A DNA stretch of 60,209 bases from an uncultured Eubacteriales bacterium (lineage in GTDB: Bacteria > Bacillota > Clostridia > Christensenellales > Aristaeellaceae). The DNA is taken from NCBI GenBank assembly GCA_902801165.1, contig CADCHI010000025.1, positions 1 to 60,209 of the forward strand, written 5' to 3'. The notes beneath the pieces were generated by a model, which saw only the letters and a list, made by a program, of their open reading frames with translations, had not been told where the DNA came from and did no database searches. How positions within the stretch are numbered: position 1 is the stretch's first letter; every line of letters starts with the position of its first letter. Both the position numbers and the translations under genes were made by a program. This document shows, piece by piece, positions 8,205 through 16,349 of the stretch.

Positions 8205-8332
8205 AGAAGGATTCTTCGACTCCGGCTTCGCCTTCGCTCAGAATGACCGCTTAGGACGGCCCACTGGGCTGAACAGGGCATCGACACCAGGTCCGATTGG
8301 CGCGAAGGATTCTTCGCTTCGCTCAGAATGAC
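8205..8332. repeat. Two copies of the GAAGCGAAGGAT/TCGCTCAGAATGAC dispersed repeat
   Basis: GAAGGATTCTTCG...TCGCTCAGAATGAC occurs at about 8208-8244 (with an internal 10-bp expansion) and again at 8304-8332. The family also occurs at 24807-24875, 35734-35806, 59035-59060 and 59129-59154. Confidence 0.7.
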
Positions 8333-8347
8333 CGCGGCGGAATATCA

Positions 8348-8390
8348 ATCCCCCGGGAGGGGCCATACCGGCTCCTCCCGGGGGATTTTA
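8348..8390 (+). terminator. Terminator of the PIG-L/M24-like operon, probably bidirectional
   Basis: Perfect 13-bp stem ATCCCCCGGGAGG / CCTCCCGGGGGAT followed by TTT on the plus strand. It lies between convergent genes; the minus-strand side lacks a clear U-run. Confidence 0.8.
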
Positions 8391-8408
8391 CGTCATGCTG
8401 CCGGGCTA

Positions 8409-9383
8409 TTATTCGATGCCCAGCACTTCCTTGTAGTCCTCGATGGTGGCGATCTGAACGCCGGTGTTGATGAACTTCGCGCCGATGGTCTCGTCGAAGT
8501 CCGCCTCGACCTCCTCGCCCGCGATCAGCTTGTGCAGGGTCTCGACGCACTGATAGCCCATGTTGTAGAAGCTCTGGCCGATGGCCACGTCCAGCACGCC
8601 CGCCTCGAAGAAGGCCGGGGTGGTCTCCGGGAAGATGTCCACGGTGACGATCTTGTGGTTGGGGTCCGCCAGCTTCCACTCGTTGGTGTTGGGCATGGCG
8701 GTCACGTCCACGGTGTAGGGCCAGCCGCCGGCCATGAACCACGCGTCGCACTCATCGCCGTTGGCGCGGCTGTAGGCCTCGACGCCCTCGATGGCCTCGT
8801 CCACGTTGTCGTTGCAGGCGAAGGTGTAGACGACCTCGATGTTCGTGCCCGCGATGGCATCCTGGAAGCCGCGAATGCGGGCCTCGATGTCATCGGCGCC
8901 GGGAATGCCGGCCAGCACGGCCACGCGGACCTTCTCCAGGTCGATGTCCTTGTACAGGTCGATCATGTACTCGCCGCTGGTATAGCCAGCCTTGTAGTTT
9001 TCGGTGCCGATGTAATACTCGCGGTTGGAGTTCGGGGAGTCGACGTCGTAGCAGACCACCTGGATGCCCGCGTCCAGCGCGGCGTTGATGGAGGCCAGCA
9101 GCGCGTCGCCGGTGGTGCAGGAGATGGCGATGCCGTCCACGTCGCCGCGGGAGATCAGGTTCAGCATGATCTCGTTCTGCAGCTCGGCCTCGGCGCGCAG
9201 CGGGGACTGCCACTCCACGGTGATGCCCAGGTCATTGCCGGCGTCGTTCATGCCCTTCTCGGCGTCCAGGAACACAACGTTGCCCAGCTGCTGGCCGATC
9301 ATGACGATGGTCTCGGCCATCGCGGAGCCGCACAGCGTGGCGATCAGCATCGCGACCAATACCAGGGAAACCAGTTTCTTCAT
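8409..9383 (-). CDS. Sugar ABC transporter substrate-binding protein (RbsB-like)
   Basis: 324 residues: a signal peptide (MKK, hydrophobic to about residue 20, AMA before cleavage) and a type-1 periplasmic-binding fold (IVMIGQQLGNVVFLD, DGIAISCTTGDALLASI, GIQVVCYDVDSP, GTENYKAGYTSGEYM). The cysteine at residue 18 is not in a lipobox, so signal peptidase I cleavage is predicted, unusual for a binding protein of a monoderm. It is the last gene of the ATPase-permease-binding protein operon. A CCGGATG/CATCCGG hairpin at 9404-9422 just upstream of its AGGAGGG may stabilise the distal mRNA so that the binding protein is made in excess. Ligand unknown. Confidence 0.9.
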   Translation of the reverse strand: MKKLVSLVLVAMLIATLCGSAMAETIVMIGQQLGNVVFLDAEKGMNDAGNDLGITVEWQSPLRAEAELQNEIMLNLISRGDVDGIAISCTTGDALLASINAALDAGIQVVCYDVDSPNSNREYYIGTENYKAGYTSGEYMIDLYKDIDLEKVRVAVLAGIPGADDIEARIRGFQDAIAGTNIEVVYTFACNDNVDEAIEGVEAYSRANGDECDAWFMAGGWPYTVDVTAMPNTNEWKLADPNHKIVTVDIFPETTPAFFEAGVLDVAIGQSFYNMGYQCVETLHKLIAGEEVEADFDETIGAKFINTGVQIATIEDYKEVLGIE

Positions 9384-9403
9384 GGAAATACCCTCCTTTT
9401 ATT

Positions 9404-9422
9404 CCGGATGAACCCCATCCGG
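9404..9422 (-). other. Intercistronic hairpin between permease and binding-protein genes
   Basis: CCGGATG / CATCCGG stem with a 5-nt loop lies between the permease stop and the Shine-Dalgarno sequence of the binding-protein gene. There is no U-run, so processing or mRNA stabilisation is likelier than termination. Confidence 0.5.
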
Positions 9423-9443
9423 TAAAATTCGTCAAATAATGGG

Positions 9444-10412
9444 TCAGGACCTCGACTTGCGCAGCTGGTCGATGGACACGGCCACGATGATGACCGAGCC
9501 GATGATCAGCGTCTGGAAGTAGGAGTCCACCTTCAAGAGCACCAGCGCGTTGCGCAGCACGCCGATGATGGCCGCGCCGATGATGGTGCCGATGACCGTG
9601 CCCTCGCCGCCGGACAGCGACGAGCCGCCGATGACCACCGAGGCGATGGCGTCCATCTCAAAGCCGTTGCCCGCCGTGGGCTGGGAGACGCCCAGCTTGG
9701 AGGCGTTCATGATACCCGCGAAGGCCGCCGTCAGGCCGCTGAGCATGTAGCACAGCAGGTAGAGCCGCTTGATGTTGATGCCGGAGATGCGGGTCGCCTC
9801 GGCGTTGCCGCCCATGGCGAAGATGCGCCGGCCGGTGACGGTCTGGTTGCGGAAGATGGCGAACAGCACCACGATCACCAGCATGGCGTAGATGGCGATG
9901 GGCACGCCCAGGAAGTAGCCCTGGCCCAGCCACAGGAACTTTTCGCCCAGGCCGGAGATGGGATAGCCGCGGGTGGTGATGTAGCAGATGCCGCGGAAGA
10001 TCTGCTGGGTGCCCAGGGTGGCGATCATCGGCGGCAGCTTGCAGTAGACCACAAGGCAGCCGTTGACCAGGCCGCAGCCCAGGCCGGTGAGGAAGCCGAG
10101 GATCAGCGAAAGCTCCGTGGGCACGCCGCCCTTGATGGCCAGGGCCGCGATGGTCGCCGCCAGGCCGTAGATGGCGCCCACGGAGATGTCGATGCCGCCG
10201 GTCATGATGACCATGGACACGCCCAGGCCGGCGATGGCGTAGGCCGAGAAGGCCCGGGCCGTGCTCAGCAGGTTGTTGGGCTCCAGGAACGCCGGCTGGG
10301 CGATGGAAAGGATCACGCACAGCAGCGCGAAGATGATGAAGATCGTCACCGTGGAGGCGCTGGCGCCCTTGAACACGCTCAGCGCGCCGCCCGCTCTTTT
10401 ATTCTCGCTCAT
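9444..10412 (-). CDS. Sugar ABC transporter permease (RbsC-like)
   Basis: 322 residues with 8-10 hydrophobic membrane segments. Typical RbsC-family segments are GLGVSMVIMTGGIDISVGAI near residue 60 and FEMDAIASVVIGGSSLSGGEGTV (GG.S..GG loop) near 255. It forms the transmembrane pore of the carbohydrate uptake-2 type transporter with the adjacent ATPase and binding protein. ATG 10412 follows GAAGGAGAAGAAAA. It starts 18 bp after the ATPase gene stop, in the same operon. Confidence 0.92.
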   Translation of the reverse strand: MSENKRAGGALSVFKGASASTVTIFIIFALLCVILSIAQPAFLEPNNLLSTARAFSAYAIAGLGVSMVIMTGGIDISVGAIYGLAATIAALAIKGGVPTELSLILGFLTGLGCGLVNGCLVVYCKLPPMIATLGTQQIFRGICYITTRGYPISGLGEKFLWLGQGYFLGVPIAIYAMLVIVVLFAIFRNQTVTGRRIFAMGGNAEATRISGINIKRLYLLCYMLSGLTAAFAGIMNASKLGVSQPTAGNGFEMDAIASVVIGGSSLSGGEGTVIGTIIGAAIIGVLRNALVLLKVDSYFQTLIIGSVIIVAVSIDQLRKSRS

Positions 10413-10430
10413 TTTTCTTCTCCTTCCGAA

Positions 10431-11921
10431 TCAGGAAATGGCCATCTTCATGACGGATTCCTGGGTCGCTTCGCCCCGGGCGATCTCGCCCTTGATCCTG
10501 CCGTCGTGCATCACGTAGATGCGATCCGACATGCCCAGGATCTCCGGCAGCTCCGAGGAGATCATGATGATGGCGACCCCCTGGGCCACCAGCTCGCTCA
10601 TCAGCAGGTGGATCTCCTTCTTGGCGCCCACGTCGATGCCGCGGGTGGGCTCGTCCAGGATCAGCACCGAGGGGTGCGTCGCCATCCACTTGGCGATGAC
10701 CACCTTCTGCTGGTTGCCGCCGGACAGGTTCATGACCCGCTGCTCCTGGGAGGGGGTCTTGACGCGCAGCTTGTCGATGTATTCCCCCGCCAGCCTGCGC
10801 TCCCGCTTCTTGTCCAGGAACCCGCCCTTGGACACGCTGGGCAGCGCGGCGATGGAGGCGTTGTGCTGCACGCTCATCTTCAATATCAGGCCCTGCTCCT
10901 TCCGGTCCTCGGGCACGAAGCCCAGCCCGGCCCGCAGCGCGTCCACGGTGGTGCGGATGTTCACCGGCCGCCCCCGGACGAAGATCTCGCCGGTCTCCCG
11001 GGGGTCGATGCCGAACACGGCCCGCATGACCTCGCTCCTGCCGGCGCCCACCAGGCCCGCGAAGCCCACGATTTCGCCGGCGCGGACGTTGAAGGAGATG
11101 TCCTTCAAAAAGTGCTTGGTGGAGAGGTTCTTCACCTCCAGCGCCACCTCGCCGATGGGCGCGGGCTCCTTGACGAACAGGTTGTTCACGTCGCGGCCCA
11201 CCATGGCGGCGATGACCTTCTGCTCCGTGGCCTCGGCGGCGTCCATCGACTGGATCATCTGGCCGTCGCGCATCACCGCGATGCGGTCGGAGATCTCGAA
11301 GATCTCGTTCATTCGGTGGGAGATGAACACGATGGCCACGCCGTCGGCCCGCAGCTTTCGGATGATGCCGAACAGCATCTCCGTCTCCTTGTCCGTCAGC
11401 GAGGAGGTCGGCTCGTCCATGATGATCATCCGGGCGTGGGTCGAAAGCGCCTTCGCCACCTCCACCATCTGCTTCTGGGCGGTGGAGAGCCGGCCCGTCC
11501 GGGTGTGGGGGTCCACCTCCAGGCCCACCCGCGACAGCAGGCGGCGGGCCTCCTCATGCTGCAGCTTCTTGTCCACAAACCCGTTTTTCTTCTTCTCCCG
11601 GCCCACGAAGATGTTCTCGGTGATGTTCATGTTGTTGAGCACGTTCAGCTCCTGATAGATGATGCTGATGCCCAACTGCCGCGCGTGCAGCGGCCCGCTG
11701 ATCTCGACGGGCTTTCCGTCCAGCAAAATCTCCCCAGCGTCCTTCTTGTAGACACCGGAGAGGATCTTCATCAGCGTCGATTTTCCCGCGCCGTTCTCGC
11801 CGACCAGCGCCAGCACTTCACCCGGGTATACGGTCAGGGTGACGTTGTCCAGCGCGAGCACGCCCGGAAACTGCTTGGTGATGCCCTTCATCTCCAGAAG
11901 CGGCGTCTGTGATCGTGCCAT
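10431..11921 (-). CDS. Sugar ABC transporter ATPase with two ABC domains (RbsA/MglA-like)
   Basis: 496 residues containing two nucleotide-binding domains in tandem. Domain 1 has Walker A GENGAGKST near residue 40, signature LSTAQKQMVEVAKA near 140 and Walker B IIMDEPTSSLT near 163. Domain 2 has the degenerate Walker A GLVGAGRSE usual for this family near 287, signature LSGGNQQKVVIAKW near 403 and ILDEPTRGIDVGAKKEI. It powers import of a monosaccharide by the CUT2 system with the next two genes. First gene of the operon, transcribed from the TTGACA/CATAAT promoter at 11979-12007. Confidence 0.93.
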   Translation of the reverse strand: MARSQTPLLEMKGITKQFPGVLALDNVTLTVYPGEVLALVGENGAGKSTLMKILSGVYKKDAGEILLDGKPVEISGPLHARQLGISIIYQELNVLNNMNITENIFVGREKKKNGFVDKKLQHEEARRLLSRVGLEVDPHTRTGRLSTAQKQMVEVAKALSTHARMIIMDEPTSSLTDKETEMLFGIIRKLRADGVAIVFISHRMNEIFEISDRIAVMRDGQMIQSMDAAEATEQKVIAAMVGRDVNNLFVKEPAPIGEVALEVKNLSTKHFLKDISFNVRAGEIVGFAGLVGAGRSEVMRAVFGIDPRETGEIFVRGRPVNIRTTVDALRAGLGFVPEDRKEQGLILKMSVQHNASIAALPSVSKGGFLDKKRERRLAGEYIDKLRVKTPSQEQRVMNLSGGNQQKVVIAKWMATHPSVLILDEPTRGIDVGAKKEIHLLMSELVAQGVAIIMISSELPEILGMSDRIYVMHDGRIKGEIARGEATQESVMKMAIS

Positions 11922-11946
11922 TTGAATAATTCTCCTTCAACATTCA

Positions 11947-11963
11947 GTTAATCGCGTTTTAAC
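11947..11963 (-). promoter_or_regulatory. Candidate operator of the ABC transporter operon
   Basis: GTTAA / TTAAC arms around a CGCG-containing core lie between the promoter and the ATPase gene, at roughly +10 to +30. This geometry suits a LacI-type repressor; none is encoded nearby. Confidence 0.35.
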
Positions 11964-11978
11964 CAGGATGACACTTTT

Positions 11979-12007
11979 ATTATGGCACAATGAAGCGAAT
12001 CTGTCAA
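11979..12007 (-). promoter_or_regulatory. Strong sigma-A type promoter of the ABC transporter operon
   Basis: On the minus strand TTGACA (12002-12007), 17 bp, CATAAT (11979-11984). Confidence 0.8.
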
Positions 12008-12040
12008 CACGAGCAGCCCCGTTTCAGCACTGTTTTAAGC

Positions 12041-12086
12041 GGATTCCGCCGGAAACCTTGACGGGAATCCGGCGCTGTGCTATGCT
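12041..12086 (+). promoter_or_regulatory. Promoter of the zinc dehydrogenase gene with overlapping inverted repeat
   Basis: TTGACG (12058-12063), 17 bp, TATGCT (12081-12086). GGATTCC (12041-12047) and GGAATCC (12064-12070) flank the -35, a possible operator. The transporter promoter diverges about 50 bp away. Confidence 0.65.
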
Positions 12087-12120
12087 TGCCCCAGAAACAC
12101 AGCGACGGGAGGCGGCGGCG

Positions 12121-13140
12121 ATGCGCGGATTGTACGGAAGAAGGGGCTTCGAGGTGGCGCTCCGGGAGCGCGGCGACGTGGAGGTAACGGGCCGGAAGGT
12201 GCGCCTGCGGGTGGTCACCTGCGGCGTGTGCGGCACGGACCTGCACTTTTTGCGGGAGCTGGACGAGTTCACGCCCATGGGCCACGAGATCTCCGCCGTG
12301 GTGGAGGAGGTCGGCCCCGAGGTGACCCGGGTCAGGCCCGGCGACCGCGTCATCTGCGAGGACGTCAGCCCCTGCGGCGGCTGTCCCGCCTGCAAGTCCG
12401 GGCAGTCCCGGCTCTGCCGCAGCGGGTACAACCTGGAGGGACAGCCGGGCATGTCCGACTACCTGGTGGTGCACGAGAACCTGCTGAACCCCTTCGAGGG
12501 CATCGACCCCGTCACGGCCTCGATGGTGGAGCCCCTGGCCGTCGCCATCCGGGGCGTGCGAAAGCTGAACCTCCGTCCCCTGGGGGCGCTGGCGGTGTTC
12601 GGCATGGGCGCCATCGGCCTGCTGAGCGCCGCTTACGCCCGGGCCATGGGCGCCGGACGCATCGCCATGGTGGCGCGCAGCCGGGGCAGCCTGCGAAACC
12701 AAGCCGCTGAGGCAGCCGCCCTGGCCCTCGGCGCGGACGAGGTGTACTACTCCGGGGACGGCGAGGGCTACGCCACCGAAATGCTCCGGGCGGGCGCCTT
12801 CGACGCCGCCATCGTGGCGGCACCGCCCAGCCTGTGCGCGGACGCCATGGGCGTGGTGGGCTACGGCGGCAGCGTGCTGGCCCAGGGCGTCACCTTCGGC
12901 GGAAACCCCATGGCCACCCTGAACGTCAGCGAGATGGTGTTCGAGAAGAAGCAGCTGCTGACCTCCCTGGCGGAGCCGGCGGAGAACTTCCCCCTCTCCA
13001 TCGAGCTGATCCGCACCGGCCGCGTGGACGCCGGACGGATCATCACCCACCGGCTGCCCATGTCCCGGGCGGGCGAGCTGGGGCAGCTCTACGGTCAGGA
13101 CGCCCCCGCCATCAAGACCGTGATCCTTCCCGGGGAGTGA
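12121..13140 (+). CDS. Zinc-dependent alcohol dehydrogenase (sorbitol/threonine dehydrogenase-like)
   Basis: 339 residues of the medium-chain dehydrogenase family. VCGTDLHFL near residue 38 carries the catalytic zinc Cys, GHEISAVVEEVG near 57 the His-Glu pair, and CGGCPACKSGQSRLC near 85-100 the four structural-zinc cysteines. The nucleotide-binding segment AVFGMGAIGLLSAAYA is near residue 160. ATG 12121 has GGGAGG nine bases upstream, and the promoter ends at 12086, which excludes longer starts. It diverges from the ribose-type ABC operon with shared control DNA, so it probably oxidises the imported polyol or sugar or a product of it. Exact substrate unknown. Confidence 0.88.
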   Translation: MRGLYGRRGFEVALRERGDVEVTGRKVRLRVVTCGVCGTDLHFLRELDEFTPMGHEISAVVEEVGPEVTRVRPGDRVICEDVSPCGGCPACKSGQSRLCRSGYNLEGQPGMSDYLVVHENLLNPFEGIDPVTASMVEPLAVAIRGVRKLNLRPLGALAVFGMGAIGLLSAAYARAMGAGRIAMVARSRGSLRNQAAEAAALALGADEVYYSGDGEGYATEMLRAGAFDAAIVAAPPSLCADAMGVVGYGGSVLAQGVTFGGNPMATLNVSEMVFEKKQLLTSLAEPAENFPLSIELIRTGRVDAGRIITHRLPMSRAGELGQLYGQDAPAIKTVILPGE

Positions 13141-13196
13141 CCCGCGTCCCGCCCCGGAGACTTCATAAAAGGGTCTTCACGGAAACTTGGGGAATA

Positions 13197-13250
13197 GATG
13201 CCCCCTCTCCGCCCTTCGGGCACCTCTCCCCCTCACGGGGGCGAGGCAAG
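13197..13250. repeat. GC-rich palindromic intergenic element
   Basis: CCCCCTCTCC-GCCCTTCGGGC-ACCTCTCCCCCTCACGGGGGCGAGG contains two nested small hairpins (GCCC/GGGC and CCCCC/GGGGG). No gene is visible between 13141 and 13282. Confidence 0.4.
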
Positions 13251-13281
13251 TTTATATTTCAGTGCTTGGCTCTGAAGAACC

Positions 13282-13340
13282 AAAAAAACGCGCAACCCTT
13301 CCGGAACGCTTGGTTCCAAAGGGGCTGCGCGTTTGCTTTT
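13282..13340. terminator. Bidirectional terminator
   Basis: AAACGCGCA...CCC pairs with GGGG...TGCGCGTTT, with an inner GGAAC/GTTCC hairpin. Seven A residues on the left give a U-run for the minus-strand sugar transferase gene; GCTTTT on the right serves the plus-strand dehydrogenase gene. Confidence 0.8.
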
Positions 13341-13344
13341 CCCG

Positions 13345-14790
13345 TCAGGCGGCGGGCTTGTCGTCGTTTTCCGCGAGGGTGTGGCCAGGGGCGACGCCCT
13401 CGGTGCTCTCGCGGCTGAACAGTATCATGATGGTGGCGAACATGATCTTCAGGTCCTCCACGATGCCGGGCTTGGAGATGTACATCAGGTCCATCTGCAG
13501 CTTGTCGTAGGGCGTCGTGTTGTACTTGCCATAGACCTGAGCGTAGCCGGTCAGCCCCGCCTTGGCCTGCAGGCGCAGGGCAAACTCCGGCATCTCCTTC
13601 TCGTACTCGGCGGCGATCTCCGGGCGCTCGGGCCTGGGGCCCACCACGCTCATGCTGCCGCCCAGTATGTTGAACAGCTGGGGCAGCTCGTCCAGCCGGC
13701 AGGCGCGCAACACCCGGCCGAAGCGGGTGATGCGGGGGTCGTCTTCGCCGCTGGAGAGGCGGGCGATGCCGTCCTCCTCCGCGGAGACCACCATCGAGCG
13801 GAATTTCAGCATCTCGAACTCCCGACCGTCCTTGGTCAGGCGGGTCTGCCTGTAGAACACCGGCCCGCCGTCCTGCAGCTTGACGATCAGCGAGATGCCC
13901 AGCAGCAGCGGGCTGGTCAGGACGATCATCCCCAGGCTGAAGAGGATGTCCAGCGCCCGCTTGGCGAGGATGTACTCCGGCGTGGGGTTGTAGCGGTCCA
14001 CCCGCAGGATGGGCAGATGGAACATGTGGATCTTCCGCGCGCCGCTCATGATCACGTCGCCCACCCGGGGAATGATGTACACCACGATGCCGTTGGCCAC
14101 GCAGTATTTCAATATGACGTTGCGCTCATGGCTGTGCACGCCGCAGAGGAACACGGAGGTCAGGTCGTTGAGCATCTCCATGTCCCGCTCGAGGCAGTCC
14201 TCCACGGTGCAGGTGAACCGGACGTCGAACTTCCGGTCCAGGCCGTACTTGCCGAACAGGTCCTCCACGCCGCGGCGCACGTCGTAGACCACGCCGGTCT
14301 TCTGGCCGCCGTAGTTGCTGAAATACCACCGGTTGGCGGCCCAGCACCACAGCACCGAGATGACCAGCTGCGCCCCCATCGCCGCCAGCGCGGGCAGCAG
14401 GTTCGGGAAGGCGTTGCTCATCAGCCACAGCACCAGGAACATGAAGGCATCTGAAAACAGGATGCTCAGCGCCTGGGCATAGAACATGTCCGACACGCGC
14501 TTGAGCGACACCTGGTAGGCCTCGTAGGCGCGGCCGAAGAAGGAGTACAGCACCACGAACATCAGCACGATGCCGCTCGCCCTGATCACAGACGGGAACA
14601 TCAGCACCGTGTGGATATAGTAGAGCACCCAGACCAGCGCGAAGGGCAGCGTGATCAGCACCACATTCGCCAGCTTGAGCAGCCTCAGGCCAAAATCATG
14701 GTGCAAATTGGCGCCCCAGCGCGGCGCCCTGGGCAGGACGCCACGGCGTCCAACGGCTTCCGCTCTCGGTCTGCGCTTTTGCGCTTTCAT
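13345..14790 (-). CDS. Exopolysaccharide polyprenyl-phosphate sugar-1-phosphate transferase
   Basis: 481 residues of the WbaP/WcaJ-type family, which starts an exopolysaccharide or wall glycan repeat by moving a sugar-1-phosphate onto undecaprenyl phosphate. Four hydrophobic segments occupy the first 150 residues, a Rossmann-like central region follows, and a fifth hydrophobic segment precedes the catalytic C-terminal domain with FYRQTRLTKDGREFEMLKFRSM, RLDELPQLFNILGG and VGPRPERPE. The ATG at 14790 follows AAGGG; a longer frame to 14904 is unlikely because the promoter at 14910-14938 would leave almost no leader. No glycosyltransferases, flippase or polymerase genes lie nearby, so it is an orphan initiator. 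Confidence 0.9.
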   Translation of the reverse strand: MKAQKRRPRAEAVGRRGVLPRAPRWGANLHHDFGLRLLKLANVVLITLPFALVWVLYYIHTVLMFPSVIRASGIVLMFVVLYSFFGRAYEAYQVSLKRVSDMFYAQALSILFSDAFMFLVLWLMSNAFPNLLPALAAMGAQLVISVLWCWAANRWYFSNYGGQKTGVVYDVRRGVEDLFGKYGLDRKFDVRFTCTVEDCLERDMEMLNDLTSVFLCGVHSHERNVILKYCVANGIVVYIIPRVGDVIMSGARKIHMFHLPILRVDRYNPTPEYILAKRALDILFSLGMIVLTSPLLLGISLIVKLQDGGPVFYRQTRLTKDGREFEMLKFRSMVVSAEEDGIARLSSGEDDPRITRFGRVLRACRLDELPQLFNILGGSMSVVGPRPERPEIAAEYEKEMPEFALRLQAKAGLTGYAQVYGKYNTTPYDKLQMDLMYISKPGIVEDLKIMFATIMILFSRESTEGVAPGHTLAENDDKPAA

Positions 14791-14909
14791 CGCTTCACGC
14801 CCTTTTCTGGTCCTTGCACAGCTTATGCGTCCGGCCTTCGACACGCCCCGCGGTCCTTGATGAAAACCCCCGGGGCTGGTCGAACCGTGTACATTCGTAT
14901 TCAATATAT

Positions 14910-14938
14910 ATTCTATCCGAGTCGGGCGGCCTTGTCAA
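14910..14938 (-). promoter_or_regulatory. Strong promoter of the sugar transferase gene
   Basis: On the minus strand TTGACA (14933-14938), 17 bp, TAGAAT (14910-14915). The leader to the ATG is about 110 nt. Confidence 0.75.
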
Positions 14939-14997
14939 CGCGATTCGCGCAAATTGGCAACAGACAAAATTCTTCGACGAGGCTGCCGCAAAATATG

Positions 14998-15031
14998 CAA
15001 AACCCCGCCGCGCCTGTATGGCGCAGCGGGG
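14998..15031 (-). terminator. Terminator of recA
   Basis: CCCCGC.GCGCC / GGCGC.GCGGGG stem with one mismatch and loop TGTAT. On the minus strand the hairpin is followed by TTTTGCATATTTTG. Confidence 0.75.
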
Positions 15032-15064
15032 TAGAAATTCGGAAACAGCCTCATCCGCGAGCGA

Positions 15065-16186
15065 TCACTCGTCCAGCTCGAACTCCTCGTCGTCGTCCTC
15101 CTCGTCGTCGATGGCGTCCACCGGCGCGGACTCCAGGGGCGCTTCGATGCCGCCGCTCTTGAAGCTCTCGCGGATCTTCGCCTCCACCTCGTCGAAGGCC
15201 TCGGGATGGTCGTGGAAGTACTTGCGGGCATTGTCCCGGCCCTGGCCGATGCGCTCGCCCTTGTAGGAGTAGAAGGAACCGGCCTTCTGCACCAGGTCCT
15301 GCTCCACGGCGATGTCCAGCAGCTCGCCCTCCCGGGAGATGCCCTCGCCATACAGCATGTCCACCACGCAGGTGCGGAAGGGCGGGGCCACCTTGTTCTT
15401 GACGATCTTGATCTTCGTGCGGTTGCCGATGATCTCCTTGCCCTCCTTGATGGCCTCGGACTTGCGGATGTCGATGCGCACGGAGGCGTAGAACTTCAGC
15501 GCCTTGCCGCCGGTGGTGGTCTCGGGGTTGCCGTACATCACGCCCACCTTCTCGCGCAGCTGGTTGATGAAGATCACCACGGCGTTGGTCTTGGAGATGA
15601 CGCCCGTCAGCTTGCGCAGCGCCTGGGACATCAGGCGGGCCTGCAGGCCCACGTGGCTGTCGCCCATGTCGCCCTCGATCTCGGCCTTGGGCACCAGCGC
15701 CGCCACGGAGTCGACGACCACGATGTCGATGGCGCCGGAGCGCACCAGCGCCTCGCAGATGTCCAGCGCCTGCTCGCCGTTGTCCGGCTGGGAGACGTAC
15801 AGCTCGTCGATGTCCACGCCCAGCTTGGAGGCGTAGATCGGGTCCAGCGCGTGCTCCGCGTCGATGAACGCCGCGGTGCCGCCGGCCTTCTGGGCCTGGG
15901 CCACGCAGTGCAGCGCCACGGTGGTCTTACCGGAGGATTCCGGGCCGTAGATCTCCACGATGCGGCCCTTGGGCAGGCCGCCCACGCCCAGCGCGAAGTC
16001 CAGCTGCAGGCTGCCGGTGGGAATGACCTCCACCTGCATGTTGCCCGCGGCGCTGCCCAGCTTCATCACCGAGCCCTTGCCAAAGTCCTTCTCGATCTTG
16101 CCCAGCGCCACCTCCAGCGCCTTCTTCCGGTCGTCCCCGAGCCTCTGGATCGCGGGCTTCTTCTCGGCCTTTTTCTCAGCTGCCAT
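15065..16186 (-). CDS. recA: Recombinase RecA
   Basis: 373 residues, the usual RecA length plus a short N-terminal Lys/Glu-rich lead. It forms ATP-dependent filaments on single-stranded DNA, pairs homologous strands and triggers LexA cleavage. Walker [10 protein letters not shown] is at residues 81-89, with [26 protein letters not shown] (Walker B and loop 1 region), [24 protein letters not shown] (loop 2) and a very acidic C-terminal tail typical of RecA. Start ATG follows GGAGGAAATACAG. It has its own SOS-controlled promoter and a terminator, so it is monocistronic downstream of dnaE. Confidence 0.99.
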   Translation of the reverse strand: MAAEKKAEKKPAIQRLGDDRKKALEVALGKIEKDFGKGSVMKLGSAAGNMQVEVIPTGSLQLDFALGVGGLPKGRIVEIYGPESSGKTTVALHCVAQAQKAGGTAAFIDAEHALDPIYASKLGVDIDELYVSQPDNGEQALDICEALVRSGAIDIVVVDSVAALVPKAEIEGDMGDSHVGLQARLMSQALRKLTGVISKTNAVVIFINQLREKVGVMYGNPETTTGGKALKFYASVRIDIRKSEAIKEGKEIIGNRTKIKIVKNKVAPPFRTCVVDMLYGEGISREGELLDIAVEQDLVQKAGSFYSYKGERIGQGRDNARKYFHDHPEAFDEVEAKIRESFKSGGIEAPLESAPVDAIDDEEDDDEEFELDE

Positions 16187-16244
16187 CTGTATTTCCTCCA
16201 GTGCATTATTCTGTCGCGCACCCGCGCGCTCACTCTATGGCATG

Positions 16245-16288
16245 ATTATAACACAAGCCGCGGGGAATTTAAATCGAACATATGTTTA
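16245..16288 (-). promoter_or_regulatory. recA promoter with LexA (SOS) box
   Basis: On the minus strand TATAAT (16245-16250) has a weak TTTAAA -35 at 17 bp (16268-16273). CGAACATATGTTTA at 16275-16288 matches the Gram-positive SOS box (CGAAC-N4-GTTCG type) and abuts the -35, the expected site for LexA repression. Confidence 0.8.
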
Positions 16289-16349
16289 TTTTTTCTTGTC
16301 GAGGCCAAATTTCGGGACTCCATCCCCCTGTGGGCCCACGGAATTGTCC

